From: SZUA-36 sp963704855
GTDB taxonomy: Bacteria; Pseudomonadota; Gammaproteobacteria; Xanthomonadales; SZUA-36
Length of the DNA: 64,000 nt
Direction: 5' to 3'
Assembly (NCBI GenBank): GCA_963704855.1
Contig: CAVPHY010000028.1
Span: forward strand, 744,001-808,000
This document shows, in pieces, positions 28,501 to 33,978 of this stretch. Positions within the stretch are counted from its first letter, which is position 1, and the number at the start of each line of letters is the position of its first letter. Under the pieces are notes generated by a model that saw only the letters and a list, made by a program, of their open reading frames with translations, was not told the DNA's origin and did no database searches. The position numbers and the translations under genes were made by a program.

Positions 28501-29356
28501 TGTAATAAAACCCCGATATGGCGCCTGACCCGGCGAGGAACGTCTGGCCGTATGGGCCGGTGCCACAGTTATTACTCGGGGATACCAACGGGTCGGTGAA
28601 ATTGTCGATGATGACCTGTGAAGTCAGCGCCGCATTATTGGATATCGTTGATTCGAAGACGTTGAAAGTCCCGCCGTTGATAGCGGCAAGCCCACCGCCA
28701 GTAAAGCCTGCCTGGTTGCCATCGATCGTAACGCGGGTCAGGTTGGTAATCGCTGCGGCACCGAAAGTGCGTATCGCACCGCCCGAAATACCTGAGTCAT
28801 TGCTGATAAAGGCCGAATCAAGAATGTTTACGAGAGAATCGGAGTTCGACAAACCGCCTCCGCCGTCATCGGCTGAGCTGTTTTCTACCGTCGAACCACT
28901 TAATGTAAGCGTGGCCCCGCCGCTGACCCTGATCGCGCCACCAGAACTCTCACCTGGGTCCCGCCCGTTGCGAATAATGACGTCGTTGACGACCACGACC
29001 GGGGTTGTGCCTATAACTTCCAACGCGCGATTGCCGTTGGCGTTCAGGGTCGAGTCATTGCCGTTGATGGTGATACTGTTGACCACCTGCAGCGTCTCGC
29101 CAAGCACATACGTGTCGGTCGCGATATCAATGATGTCGCCATCGACTCTTGCAGCATCATTAAGCGCGGCTTCCGGCGTTGGAAAGTCGCAACCGGATGA
29201 GCATACCGTATAGGTCCCCGGAAGTTGCACTTGCGCCTCCGCAACCAGCGGTATTGCAAACAGCAAGGTTGCTGCGAACAAAGTTAATACAGAGGTGTTT
29301 TTGAAGAACAAACGGCAAAAAGAGCCTGCGACAGCATGCCGGTTAATTTTTCTCAT
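19526..29356 (-). CDS. giant exported mosaic protein: beta-helix, L-type lectin, GSF pentapeptide arrays, C25 peptidase, post-COAP-1-like end
   Basis: This 3276-residue protein starts at an ATG with AAGGGA 6 bases upstream and has a long signal peptide cut near AEA-Q (residue 42). Order, with rough residues: beta-helix of the polymorphic-outer-membrane-protein type (45-560) with a foreign domain at 245-392; choice-of-anchor Q motif (TNDQRGTGRPQAGACDIGSF, about 570); second beta-helix (600-930); L-type lectin (940-1155) set inside a second anchor-Q motif; four arrays of P-[LI]-G-S-F units (1230-1680); a PPC-like beta domain (1900-2090); a gingipain-type C25 peptidase (about 2105-2560) with VTIVGSDEVIPFARK, His2379 (NMHFDFD) and Cys2421 (TVGCHSG); Ig-like modules; a PKD-like module (3045-3100); and a final domain (3123-3276) from VTGGGWINSPPGAY to GGGSIKIHK, matching post-COAP-1. 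Codon reading is intact throughout. Function is unknown; a surface protease-adhesin is an inference. Confidence 0.9.
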   Translation of the reverse strand: MRKINRHAVAGSFCRLFFKNTSVLTLFAATLLFAIPLVAEAQVQLPGTYTVCSSGCDFPTPEAALNDAARVDGDIIDIATDTYVLGETLQVVNSITINGNDSTLNANGNRALEVIGTTPVVVVNDVIIRNGRDPGESSGGAIRVSGGATLTLSGSTVENSSADDGGGGLSNSDSLVNILDSAFISNDSGISGGAIRTFGAAAITNLTRVTIDGNQAGFTGGGLAAINGGTFNVFESTISNNAALTSQVIIDNFTDPLVSPSNNCGTGPYGQTFLAGSGAISGFYYRVRVAGGGIPAELIVPGRLRKDGPTGPLLATTSAIIPAGLVVGETPTLDFVLDQPIALDPLATYAIETEIVGNYSVIFTAAPGSYPDGQAYSCSTTLNDSDYDFQILGGTPGDGGGIYSGGTVNLQNSTVSGNVGDGAFASAGNNVVGAEFSTVVNNSGNGLRAEAGNPGGVIAFGGSIMAGNGGSDCLRDDITAFSISVDFNLIGDITGCDFVLGANDLAGGAGLPIIDPLLGILQDNGGATFTHALDADSPAVDAGGACHLTNNPVTNDQRGTGRPQAGACDIGSFELAFPVGPLQTLIDEAPSGATIIVPDGVYNEAITIDDGKTLLGSGANNVVIDASNLNVSAITATGDFNLNGIRVTGGSSASNGGGIVANIPGTSFNLINVVMDNNNAALDGGAIYLLDGTFFAFNSTFTNNSAGGNGGAILGGAASTIYINEGSFESNTSTALGGSIYNEGAMSLIYTTITGSNALVGGGIYNTGSGSLDIDSSTLSNNTATSQGVTAGGAIAGAGAITIRNSTISGNSATAGNGGGIGLSAGTANLNNVTLAFNAASGLGGPVYAESGDFGALISFSNSLFSGNTGGGTNCATVVSLGYNLFQNTPCATTASDIIGEPLIEFLAVNGGLTQTHALQDQSPAIDAGNNPLNFGVFDATTIGDWQLRGFADTDSGTLLLAAGDSTVGSAYLTDPVDVTVDFSARFQFRMTPSAGGSAADGITFSIVADPTILGDPGNALGIAVFAPLEVGVVEGVSVEFDAWTDNNGDDNQDHVGIDLDGDVLGNVRTFVGPNGTFSNGSDWTAWVDYDASTGVLEVRTSDTPTKPIAPTLSTIVSIAEYAGASAFIGFTGSTGFEPISGEHRILNFTFTSETSCETTDQRGAPRPQGAGCDIGSFEATPVPLTLGQVSLLAITDLESGDSYPGVTDVPIIEIPIEKLTGDTFNAPESAPLGSFPLGSFPIGSFDLRASPLGSFPIGSFPIGSFPIGSFPLGSFPLSSIPLLSEGGWTEVLVDTPLEGAPLQTVTFEQLLSLNDPSVATIELRDLAIEGSPLASLSLPGISLGDTTVAELDQWANIADPSGTHSVCSTLNAKGFAECASTDTLLGLEVKGAPVSALSLSSLPLGSFPVDSAPIGSFPIGSFPIGSFPLGSFPLGSFPIGSFPIGSFPIGSFPLGSFPLGSFPLGSFDLLAAPIGSFPLGSFPLGSFPLGSFEIDGRSFCEFYDEQALADGTSTCAGLGIDPGTDNLADLLVALQTTYPSSNISSTPLGSFPMGSFPIGSFPIGSFDLATLSTPPVSELTLAGIDGCTVIAANSTDTCASLGLDDSSTLAETANAYGGSLAASPLGSFPIGSFDVASLPMGSFPLGSFEINGAPLGSFPLGSFDLISSPLGSFPLGSFTSTATVIDGPCDGCQTLADAAIAGVIKPTATLEDLRLSSEFETTTLGEVLDAMTLAMLYGPPGTPGNPSTLGDIEDTGNLTLGQLLITMMLKTDFPWETIPLDDLDTQSFSADNFVDFLVAFELTGTETKPLSIAVTLDEDFLYVEGSAILDVTTQAQGNLSIPISDPVIFENEDDSQTLDFNLVLGGYSSNTIRFTTVPPLALGNYPASVAVVLGEDDPVGADPNDGALTVIPDPLNDISDPLSAVSIPADVLELGFISTLDDNDFYQVTPPPEGARVSVFMSNPAGDNDLIMYAPVTAVEAQGQTAESAPLDSVPFEDDGVDYRGNVGEEPNALEDVNLAPAPLASISTNRGGLDESVSSIVNDGAPFTIQVSGYNGAVSDEPYTLRVKVTPRVPTPQCSARTWPNTVPWTNPVDPTVPLAGSWVTPTEDTPGTNAVFLVNGARLASSDPDGAAGANAALSAISSLINAPGITHGVVVDVSTIDGVDYTDWDLNPCDVDAPNTIVNAITAYIEEQRVISPNLTYVTIVGSDEVIPFARKPDETSIANESTFAGEFSGNALYGAMVTRHFLSDDSYGDIDPIPWLDRYLNVPELGVGRLVESAADIQLAAENYLLFGGVLDPQTALSVGYDFVADAANDIDDTFDTYSPVFGYAVLDPADDLIDEPADDPLDAWDRTDFLVATGLNTTNPADLVSFNMHFDFDEALPSSGDANGNYTDNLISTADLAGADLTRGIWFTVGCHSGTNVPDISVVGGAPSEDWAQSFSRLGALYLAQNAFGLGDTEALALTERLMANFARNLNGSMTIGQAHAFAKQQYFADLGLYGEYDYKAMQAATLFGLPMYQYGNGAMVIDPLPPALPVATDPISGLSSASLSLETDITQTMTGKGDLFTAEDDDLLYIKGGVQFVHFRPLQPIVRRDVTSLDGNRASGAFLTNLVTEDINVPDIAFARPVIDLGENEPEIETDEVAFPTAFTNIANYKAPPIGGGPFAPRDQLNIIVGQFTSPLDGASSGTERLFRSLGAQVFYRPAPTASPGSPAPFAAAATGGGFVRPEFNNVQATLFGAPGPQRATFSVDVTDNGTVKRVAVLYLKSVSQATVLEPSKGNWVLVDLIQGGGNIWTGGGPVDDSAIANGEVDYMVQAVDDNGNVANSTFKGKFYVAEALPAAPPPGGGPGSIGVVITVNGEEVPSGDWITTDPVNVTITDQNPDIGYEYSVDYRPFQPLLPGGFQITGDGVHIVTVRQTDGSNPVTFVVLIDTTPPQVLITTPADGEFVTQGAAPAADYDCLDAGSGIATCVGMVPGVGMVPDGAPVPTATTGMHSFVVTAQDDAEKGPTVAEHFYYVVKPLEVGGPVIPTAITDPVTITASATDLDEFAETITIDWGDGSPLETLATSVSNVSADHVYPAADVYKVTVTVDYEGQFTQTAVVDFVVVYDNQAGFVTGGGWINSPPGAYTPNDSSDEDVTGKAHFTLNPKYKKRSSKPGGKTSFRFAAGDLNFNSTNLDWMIISGATARIMGVGNISGSTDLYKFQITVLDAGISGSGFAQDGFRIKIWMAGSDGVENVIYDNGHGADATTGNGGTTPLGGGSIKIHKDKK
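24320..24486 (-). repeat. 15-bp coding repeat array 4 (GSF pentapeptides)
   Basis: In-frame units of P-[LIM]-G-S-F, eight with GSF, interspersed at the same period by variant units such as DVASL, EINGA and DLISS. Residues about 1624-1680 of the giant protein. The 15-bp period is visible on the plus strand as repeats of GAACCCAGCGGAAA-like units. Confidence 0.85.
24650..24716 (-). repeat. 15-bp coding repeat array 3 (GSF pentapeptides)
   Basis: Four units (PLGSF, PMGSF, PIGSF, PIGSF) followed by DLATL, residues about 1548-1570 of the giant protein. Confidence 0.85.
24877..25150 (-). repeat. 15-bp coding repeat array 2 (GSF pentapeptides, longest)
   Basis: Sixteen GSF units at strict 5-residue period, interrupted only by period-keeping variants (PVDSA, DLLAA) and ended by EIDGR. 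Residues about 1402-1494 of the giant protein. Near-identical DNA copies (GGGAACGAGCCGATC on the plus strand) point to recent unit duplication. Confidence 0.9.
25511..25667 (-). repeat. 15-bp coding repeat array 1 (GSF pentapeptides)
   Basis: Eight GSF units with one DLRAS unit, decaying at the end into PLSSI and PLLSE while keeping the 5-residue period. Residues about 1230-1282 of the giant protein. Confidence 0.85.
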
Positions 29357-29378
29357 GAGAGTCCCTTATTTTAAGTCA

Positions 29379-29397
29379 AATGATAATGATTGCTAAT
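29379..29397. promoter_or_regulatory. Fur-box-like sequence before the giant gene
   Basis: AATGATAATGATTGCTAAT contains one perfect half site (TGATAAT) of the 7-1-7 Fur model; the other half matches 4 of 7. It lies 23 bases before the giant gene's ATG, where a repressor would block transcription or initiation. Half of the dyad is poor, so this is only a candidate. Confidence 0.3.
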
Positions 29398-29569
29398 TGT
29401 AATACCATTTAGTTTAGCAGGGTTTTTTCTCATTACATGAATTTGCTGTTAATTTTCGGAAAATATTCACCCTTCTTCGGCGCCAGATGGCGTCCGGGGT
29501 CAATCCAGGTTCACGCGGTTATTGAATCGTTTCGGTCGAGCGCCTGTTTTATAATCGCTGGCAAGCTAT

Positions 29570-29914
29570 TTAAGCTTGGCTGTTATCAGGAATGTCTTTG
29601 TCCTTGGTTTCAGCCGGGCCTTGTCCCTTCCCCGTACTTGGGCCTTGTCCCTTCCCCGTACTTGGGTCTTGCCCTTGATCTGCTGCAGATCCCCGGGTGG
29701 TGCTTTGGTCCTGGTTGGGTTTGTGTTGGTTCTGGTACTTATGCTGATTCTGTATCCTTTTTTTGGGTTGCTGATTACCTGTGGCGGACTGATTCTGTTG
29801 CTGTTGCCGGGATTGCGCCTGGGAACTTTGCTGCTCCCTGGCATTTGCCGTACCGACAGTAGAGGCGAGCAGAAATGTGAACAGGTACAGGTATATTCCG
29901 GGGTGCTTTCTCAT
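29570..29914 (-). CDS. small exported Gln-rich, low-complexity protein
   Basis: The 114-residue frame has an excellent AGGAGG site and a clear signal peptide (LYLFTFLLASTVGTANA, cut near residue 25). The mature part is entirely polar and disordered-looking: Gln-rich (SRQQQQNQSATGNQQ), then Asn/His/Lys/Gln-rich, then two exact copies of QGPSTGKG. No Cys and no hydrophobic segment follow the signal. No family is recognised. It lies 213 bases upstream of the giant gene on the same strand and could be co-expressed with it; that is an inference from position. Confidence 0.7.
   Translation of the reverse strand: MRKHPGIYLYLFTFLLASTVGTANAREQQSSQAQSRQQQQNQSATGNQQPKKRIQNQHKYQNQHKPNQDQSTTRGSAADQGQDPSTGKGQGPSTGKGQGPAETKDKDIPDNSQA
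29617..29664 (-). repeat. 24-bp tandem direct repeat, two copies
   Basis: Two identical 24-base copies lie head to tail inside the Gln-rich gene and encode two copies of the octapeptide QGPSTGKG. Exact identity suggests a recent slippage duplication. Confidence 0.85.
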
Positions 29915-30021
29915 AATGGCTCTCCTCCTTTTTCCATCTTGTTAACGATAGCGAAGGACGGCTTAATCAAAGCTTAAATAAGTTTTCAGCCCCTGTTAAT
30001 AAACGGACCCGTGGCCGCGCG

Positions 30022-30687
30022 CTAACGAACGTTTTGATCGAGCGCCTTTTTAATGATGTCCAGCAATTTGTCGGCTTCCGGGCTGTTGTAGCGGATTGAA
30101 CCGTCATCGTTGACGAGTTTCCAGTCATTGCTCTCGATACGCAGTTTGTTGCCATCGTAACGCGGGTAAAACTCTTCGTAGAGTTTGTTAAGGTCTTCGA
30201 GATAGTTATCGTTGGTCGCGAGCAGTCCGCGTTCACCTTCGCGGACCTTGCCCTCCTTGCGCAAGCGGTTTTCTATCCGGGTCTTGAGTTCATCCACCTC
30301 GGTATGCGGGTAGATTACGAGATCGGGATCGGGGATATTGTGTTTCATCGCATCGAACTGATGCGTGAGGATCATTTTTTCCGATTTGGAGAGGAATTTG
30401 TCGCGGTAGTTCTTTTCGGTGAAGATGTGGATGTCCTCTTCCTTGATGCGGTCGGTGACGCCCGAGTGCGGTGAGATGGTCATATGCCACCAGTTTCTGA
30501 ACCTGCTCGAAAGAAAGAAAACCTGGGTATTGTAGGCGTGCTCGCGGCGGTCGCCGTAGTAGAAGTTGAGCACCAGTTCATCCACTTCCTCGGGGTAGAA
30601 CACGTAGTCCCAGCGCTTTGCTATCAACTTGCACAGGGTGGTTTTACCCGCGGAAATATTACCCATGATGCCGATGGTGCGCTTCAT
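30022..30687 (-). CDS. deoxynucleoside kinase family protein (downstream paralogue)
   Basis: The 221-residue protein has an N-terminal P-loop GIMGNISAGKTTL and the deoxynucleoside-kinase layout: early acidic residue (YPEEVDELVLNFYYGD), FFLSSRF before the substrate pocket, an acidic segment with EDIHIF, an Arg-rich lid (TRIENRLRKEGKVREGERG), and YLEDLNKLYEEFYPRY near the C-terminus. The classical D-R-S motif is replaced by VTDRIKEEDIHIF. It phosphorylates deoxynucleosides for salvage in the cytoplasm; the base preference cannot be told. It directly follows a paralogue whose repaired stop overlaps this ATG as ATGA, so the two are one translational unit. Confidence 0.85.
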   Translation of the reverse strand: MKRTIGIMGNISAGKTTLCKLIAKRWDYVFYPEEVDELVLNFYYGDRREHAYNTQVFFLSSRFRNWWHMTISPHSGVTDRIKEEDIHIFTEKNYRDKFLSKSEKMILTHQFDAMKHNIPDPDLVIYPHTEVDELKTRIENRLRKEGKVREGERGLLATNDNYLEDLNKLYEEFYPRYDGNKLRIESNDWKLVNDDGSIRYNSPEADKLLDIIKKALDQNVR

Positions 30688-31422
30688 TCAAACAGCCTCT
30701 TGGTACCGGGAACGGAGCGGATGATACCCTCTACGACCTGCTCGAGCCCGGCGGCGCGTGCGAAAGTCGATGGCCTCGGTGTCGATGATCAGGTAAGGGT
30801 GCCCGCTTTTCATGATCCACGGCCGGTAAAGATCATTGAGGTTGGAAAGATAATTGTTACCCTCGGCAGCCAGTTCTGATTCTTCACCGCGGCTGCGTTT
30901 GACGATCCGGTTCTTGAGTGCGGCCACGTCGCTTTCAAGGTAGATGATGAGGTCGGGCTTTGGCTTGTTGGTCATCACCAGCTTGAACAGGTCCAGGTAT
31001 TTCCGGTAATCCTCGTCGGTGATGTATTCGTAGTTGTTCGAGTTCTTGGTGAATATCTGGTCCTCGTAAATGCTGCGGTCCTGTGCGACCGACTGGCCCT
31101 CGCGGAGCAGTTCATTCAGCACACCCAGGTCCAGTAGCCGCGAAAGGAAATAGGTCTCCTGGATCTTGTAACCCCAGTACTCGGCTTCCTCTTTCACCTT
31201 GAGGAACTGAGCGGGATCACTGCCATCGAGCTTTGCCCCCTTGAGGCGGTCATAGGCGCTCACGGCCTTGTAGTACTTTTCGAGGTAGCCATGCTTTTTC
31301 ACGTAGTCCACGCGCTCCAGGAAGGATACGATCTTGCCGCCGGAGCGCTTTTCGAGCGCCTTGGTCAGGGTTGATTTCCCCGCTGCGATGTTGCCCGCAA
31401 TAGATATGAGATAGCTATCCAT
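30688..31422 (-). CDS. deoxynucleoside kinase family protein (upstream paralogue, C-terminus frameshifted)
   Basis: The start is set at the ATG at 31422 with AAGG 7 bases upstream (an upstream TTG is less likely). The P-loop is SIAGNIAAGKSTL. VAQDRSIYEDQIFTKN contains the family D-R-S substrate motif, NRIVKRSRGEESE is the lid, and YLSNLNDLYRPWI precedes the end. As read, the last 20 residues are Arg-rich and unlike the family. Removing one base near 30762 restores FARAAGLEQVVEGIIRSVP followed by GTKRLFE and a TGA at 30684-30686 that overlaps the next ATG. The as-read C-terminus is therefore probably wrong. It likely forms a pair, perhaps a heterodimer, with the downstream paralogue. Confidence 0.85.
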   Translation of the reverse strand: MDSYLISIAGNIAAGKSTLTKALEKRSGGKIVSFLERVDYVKKHGYLEKYYKAVSAYDRLKGAKLDGSDPAQFLKVKEEAEYWGYKIQETYFLSRLLDLGVLNELLREGQSVAQDRSIYEDQIFTKNSNNYEYITDEDYRKYLDLFKLVMTNKPKPDLIIYLESDVAALKNRIVKRSRGEESELAAEGNNYLSNLNDLYRPWIMKSGHPYLIIDTEAIDFRTRRRARAGRRGYHPLRSRYQEAV

Positions 31423-31601
31423 GATGTACCTTTGCAAAATTCAACGACGATGTGAATTCTAGCCGAAGCGTCGGGAAAGGTGGGGAGAAATTGGGCATAC
31501 AACAGCAATCCCGAAGTGCATTCGGGTTTTTGCTGCAAAGGTACAGACCGGGCATCAAGCATTTGCTATTCTTGGCCTACTCAAAGCACAGGGAATCGCC
31601 C

Positions 31602-33509
31602 ATGTATCTCCCGAACCATTCCATCAACCGAATTCGTAAAACCGCCGTTGCGGTCACCTGTTGTCTCGCACTGGTTTATGCGGGCAACGGCATTGCCCAA
31701 CAAACGGCAAAACCGGTGTTACACGGCAAGCACTGGGTTGCTGTCACCGGCAAGCCACTGGCTGCGACTGCGGGTGCGATGACTTTTACTCGGGGTGGAA
31801 ATGCAGTCGATGCGGCTTGCGCCATGCTGGCGGCCACTTCCACGATGTGGGATACGCTGGGCTGGGGCGGTGAAACCCAGGCGCTCATCTACAACCCGCA
31901 TACAGGAGAGGTAAAGGGAATCAACGCCCTCGGTGTCGCGCCCAGCGGTGCGACGGCCGAATTTTTTCATGAACAGGGTATGGTTTACCCACCCGAGTAC
32001 GGTCCGCTGGCAGCAGTCACCCCGGGCACAGCCGGTGGCCTGATGGTAATGCTGGCCGAATATGGCCGCCTGAGCCTGGCAGAAGTACTCGCACCGGCGA
32101 TGCAGATGGCCGAGGGTTACCCCATTGAAGGTGTGCAGGCCGATAACATCGAAAGACGCAGGGCTGTGATTGAGCAATGGCCCGCTTCAAAAGCGGTTTT
32201 CCTGCCCCATGCAAATGATGAAAATCCAAAACAACGCGGGGCGCCGGTGGCGGGGGAAATGTTCCGCCAGGCCGATCTGCTGGTGACCCTGCAGAAACTG
32301 GTCGAGACGGAAGCGCAGGCACTGGCCAGCGGCAAAACGCGCAAACAGGCCATCTACGCCGCCTACGATCGTTTTTACCGCGGCGACATCGCCGAAGAAA
32401 TCGTACGGAGTTCACGTGAATCCGGGGGCTTGTTCACGCTCGAAGACCTCGATAAATGGCAGGTGCATATCGAGGACCCGGTTTCCACCAACTACAAGGG
32501 CGTTGATGTCTACAAGCTGACAACCTGGGTGCAGGGCCCGGTTATGCTGCAGGCATTGAATATGCTCGAGCAAATTGACATAAAAAGCATGGGCTACAAC
32601 AGCGCACGTTATATACACACACTGTACCAGGTGATGAACCTGGCTTTTGCCGATCGCGATTTTTACTATGGCGACCCCTATGTGCCGCCGGCGGAGCCGG
32701 TTGAAGGCCTGCTTTCAAAGAAATATGCAGAACAGAGACGAGGCCTGATAGACCCTCAAAAAAACAACCCGGAGACCCGTCCCGGAGACCCATACCCCTT
32801 CCAGGGTGAAAAGAACCCCTTTGCCGAGTTGTTGAAAAACTGGAGCCCCATACCGCCGAGCGCGGAAGCCGAGGGTGCCGAGGGCTTTCAGCAGGCCATG
32901 CGGGTGAGCGATGACGAAAGCTTCGTGGCCGGTACCACCTCGATCCAGGCGGCCGATGCCGAGGGCTGGGTCGTTTCGGTTACCCCGAGCGGCGGCTGGA
33001 TTCCGGCGTTTATTGCAGGCTCAACCGGCATCGGCCTGAGCCAGCGTATGCAGAGCTTCGTGCTGACGGAAAAGATGAACCCCTTCAACGTGGTGCAACC
33101 CGGCCAGCGGCCGCGCGCCACACTGACCCCCAGTATCGCGCTGAAGGACGGCAAACCACTGATGGCTTTTTCTGTACAGGGCGGTGACACCCAGGACCAG
33201 AACCTGCTGCAGTTTTTTCTGAACATGGTCGAATTTGGTATGAATGTGCAGCAGGCAGCTGAGGCACCCAACATCACCAGTTACCAGATGCAGAGTTCAT
33301 TTGGTGCGCACGAATCAGAGCCCGGTCGCCTTGCGGTTTCGCCCTTGTTGCCTGCATGGGTTCGCGATGAGCTGGGTAGCATGGGTTATAAAGTGGAAGC
33401 AGAGAAACGGCCCTATAGCCCGATTACCGCTATATACTTCGATATGGAAAATGGAAGTATGTGGGGTGGCGCCAGCGACTACGGTGATGATTACGGTATC
33501 GCATGGTAA
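31602..33509 (+). CDS. gamma-glutamyltransferase family Ntn hydrolase, exported
   Basis: The start at 31602 (AGGGAA site) gives 635 residues with a signal peptide ending GNGIA. The N-terminal part has AGAMTFTRGGNAVDAACAML, the standard opening of the family. AGTTSIQAADAEG near residue 445 is the autocleavage site, with Thr445 as nucleophile; the usual T-T-H is T-T-S here. The small subunit continues with STGIGLSQRMQSF, NPFNVVQPGQRPRATLTPS and SVQGGDTQDQNLLQF. The family cleaves or transfers gamma-glutamyl groups of glutathione-like peptides in the periplasm. The MW-type gate (STMWDTLGWGGE) and the Ser after T-T set it apart from E. coli Ggt, so the substrate may differ. Confidence 0.88.
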   Translation: MYLPNHSINRIRKTAVAVTCCLALVYAGNGIAQQTAKPVLHGKHWVAVTGKPLAATAGAMTFTRGGNAVDAACAMLAATSTMWDTLGWGGETQALIYNPHTGEVKGINALGVAPSGATAEFFHEQGMVYPPEYGPLAAVTPGTAGGLMVMLAEYGRLSLAEVLAPAMQMAEGYPIEGVQADNIERRRAVIEQWPASKAVFLPHANDENPKQRGAPVAGEMFRQADLLVTLQKLVETEAQALASGKTRKQAIYAAYDRFYRGDIAEEIVRSSRESGGLFTLEDLDKWQVHIEDPVSTNYKGVDVYKLTTWVQGPVMLQALNMLEQIDIKSMGYNSARYIHTLYQVMNLAFADRDFYYGDPYVPPAEPVEGLLSKKYAEQRRGLIDPQKNNPETRPGDPYPFQGEKNPFAELLKNWSPIPPSAEAEGAEGFQQAMRVSDDESFVAGTTSIQAADAEGWVVSVTPSGGWIPAFIAGSTGIGLSQRMQSFVLTEKMNPFNVVQPGQRPRATLTPSIALKDGKPLMAFSVQGGDTQDQNLLQFFLNMVEFGMNVQQAAEAPNITSYQMQSSFGAHESEPGRLAVSPLLPAWVRDELGSMGYKVEAEKRPYSPITAIYFDMENGSMWGGASDYGDDYGIAW

Positions 33510-33578
33510 TGGCGTTTAACCAGCCTGTATCTTAGTTTTGAATAAAATGAACGAATATCGCAAAAGGGAGAAATTAAT

Positions 33579-33947
33579 ATGAACAGGTTACCAGCACAAC
33601 AAAGAGGCGCGTCTGGCATCGTCACTCTAATTATCCTGCTGCTTCTGGGTTATGCGGTGTATATCGGTATCCAGTACATGCCGATAATGATCGAGTCGAA
33701 ATCCATAGATACGATGCTTAGCAATGTCCAGGACGCTCACAAAACCGATCCCATCAATAGCGTTGAAGAGGCCCGTTCCAAGGTTATCAATATGCTGCAA
33801 ATGAACGAGATGAATGATATGACGGAAAACGTCAAAGTGAAGCAAAGCAATGGCGGGATCACGATTGAGATCAACTATGACAGGGGGTTAAACCTGGTTT
33901 ACAAAAAGACGGCCCTGCATTACGGGAAATCATTGCGCTTAAACTGA
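33579..33947 (+). CDS. DUF4845 small membrane protein
   Basis: This 122-residue protein has one N-terminal helix (GIVTLIILLLLGYAVYIGIQ) and a periplasmic alpha/beta tail (IMIESKSIDTMLSNVQ, then IEINYDRGLNLVYKK). Layout and length match DUF4845, often found near lep/rnc in gammaproteobacteria but standing free here. A GGGAGA site precedes the ATG. Function unknown. Confidence 0.8.
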   Translation: MNRLPAQQRGASGIVTLIILLLLGYAVYIGIQYMPIMIESKSIDTMLSNVQDAHKTDPINSVEEARSKVINMLQMNEMNDMTENVKVKQSNGGITIEINYDRGLNLVYKKTALHYGKSLRLN

Positions 33948-33978
33948 AGACCGATTGCTCAAGCATTTGCGGTCAACC

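Noticed and set aside
30022..31422. Zeta-toxin or other P-loop toxin
   Set aside because: The D-R-S motif, Arg-rich lid and C-terminal Y-L-x-x-L-N-x-L-Y pattern fit deoxynucleoside kinases; no antitoxin-like partner.
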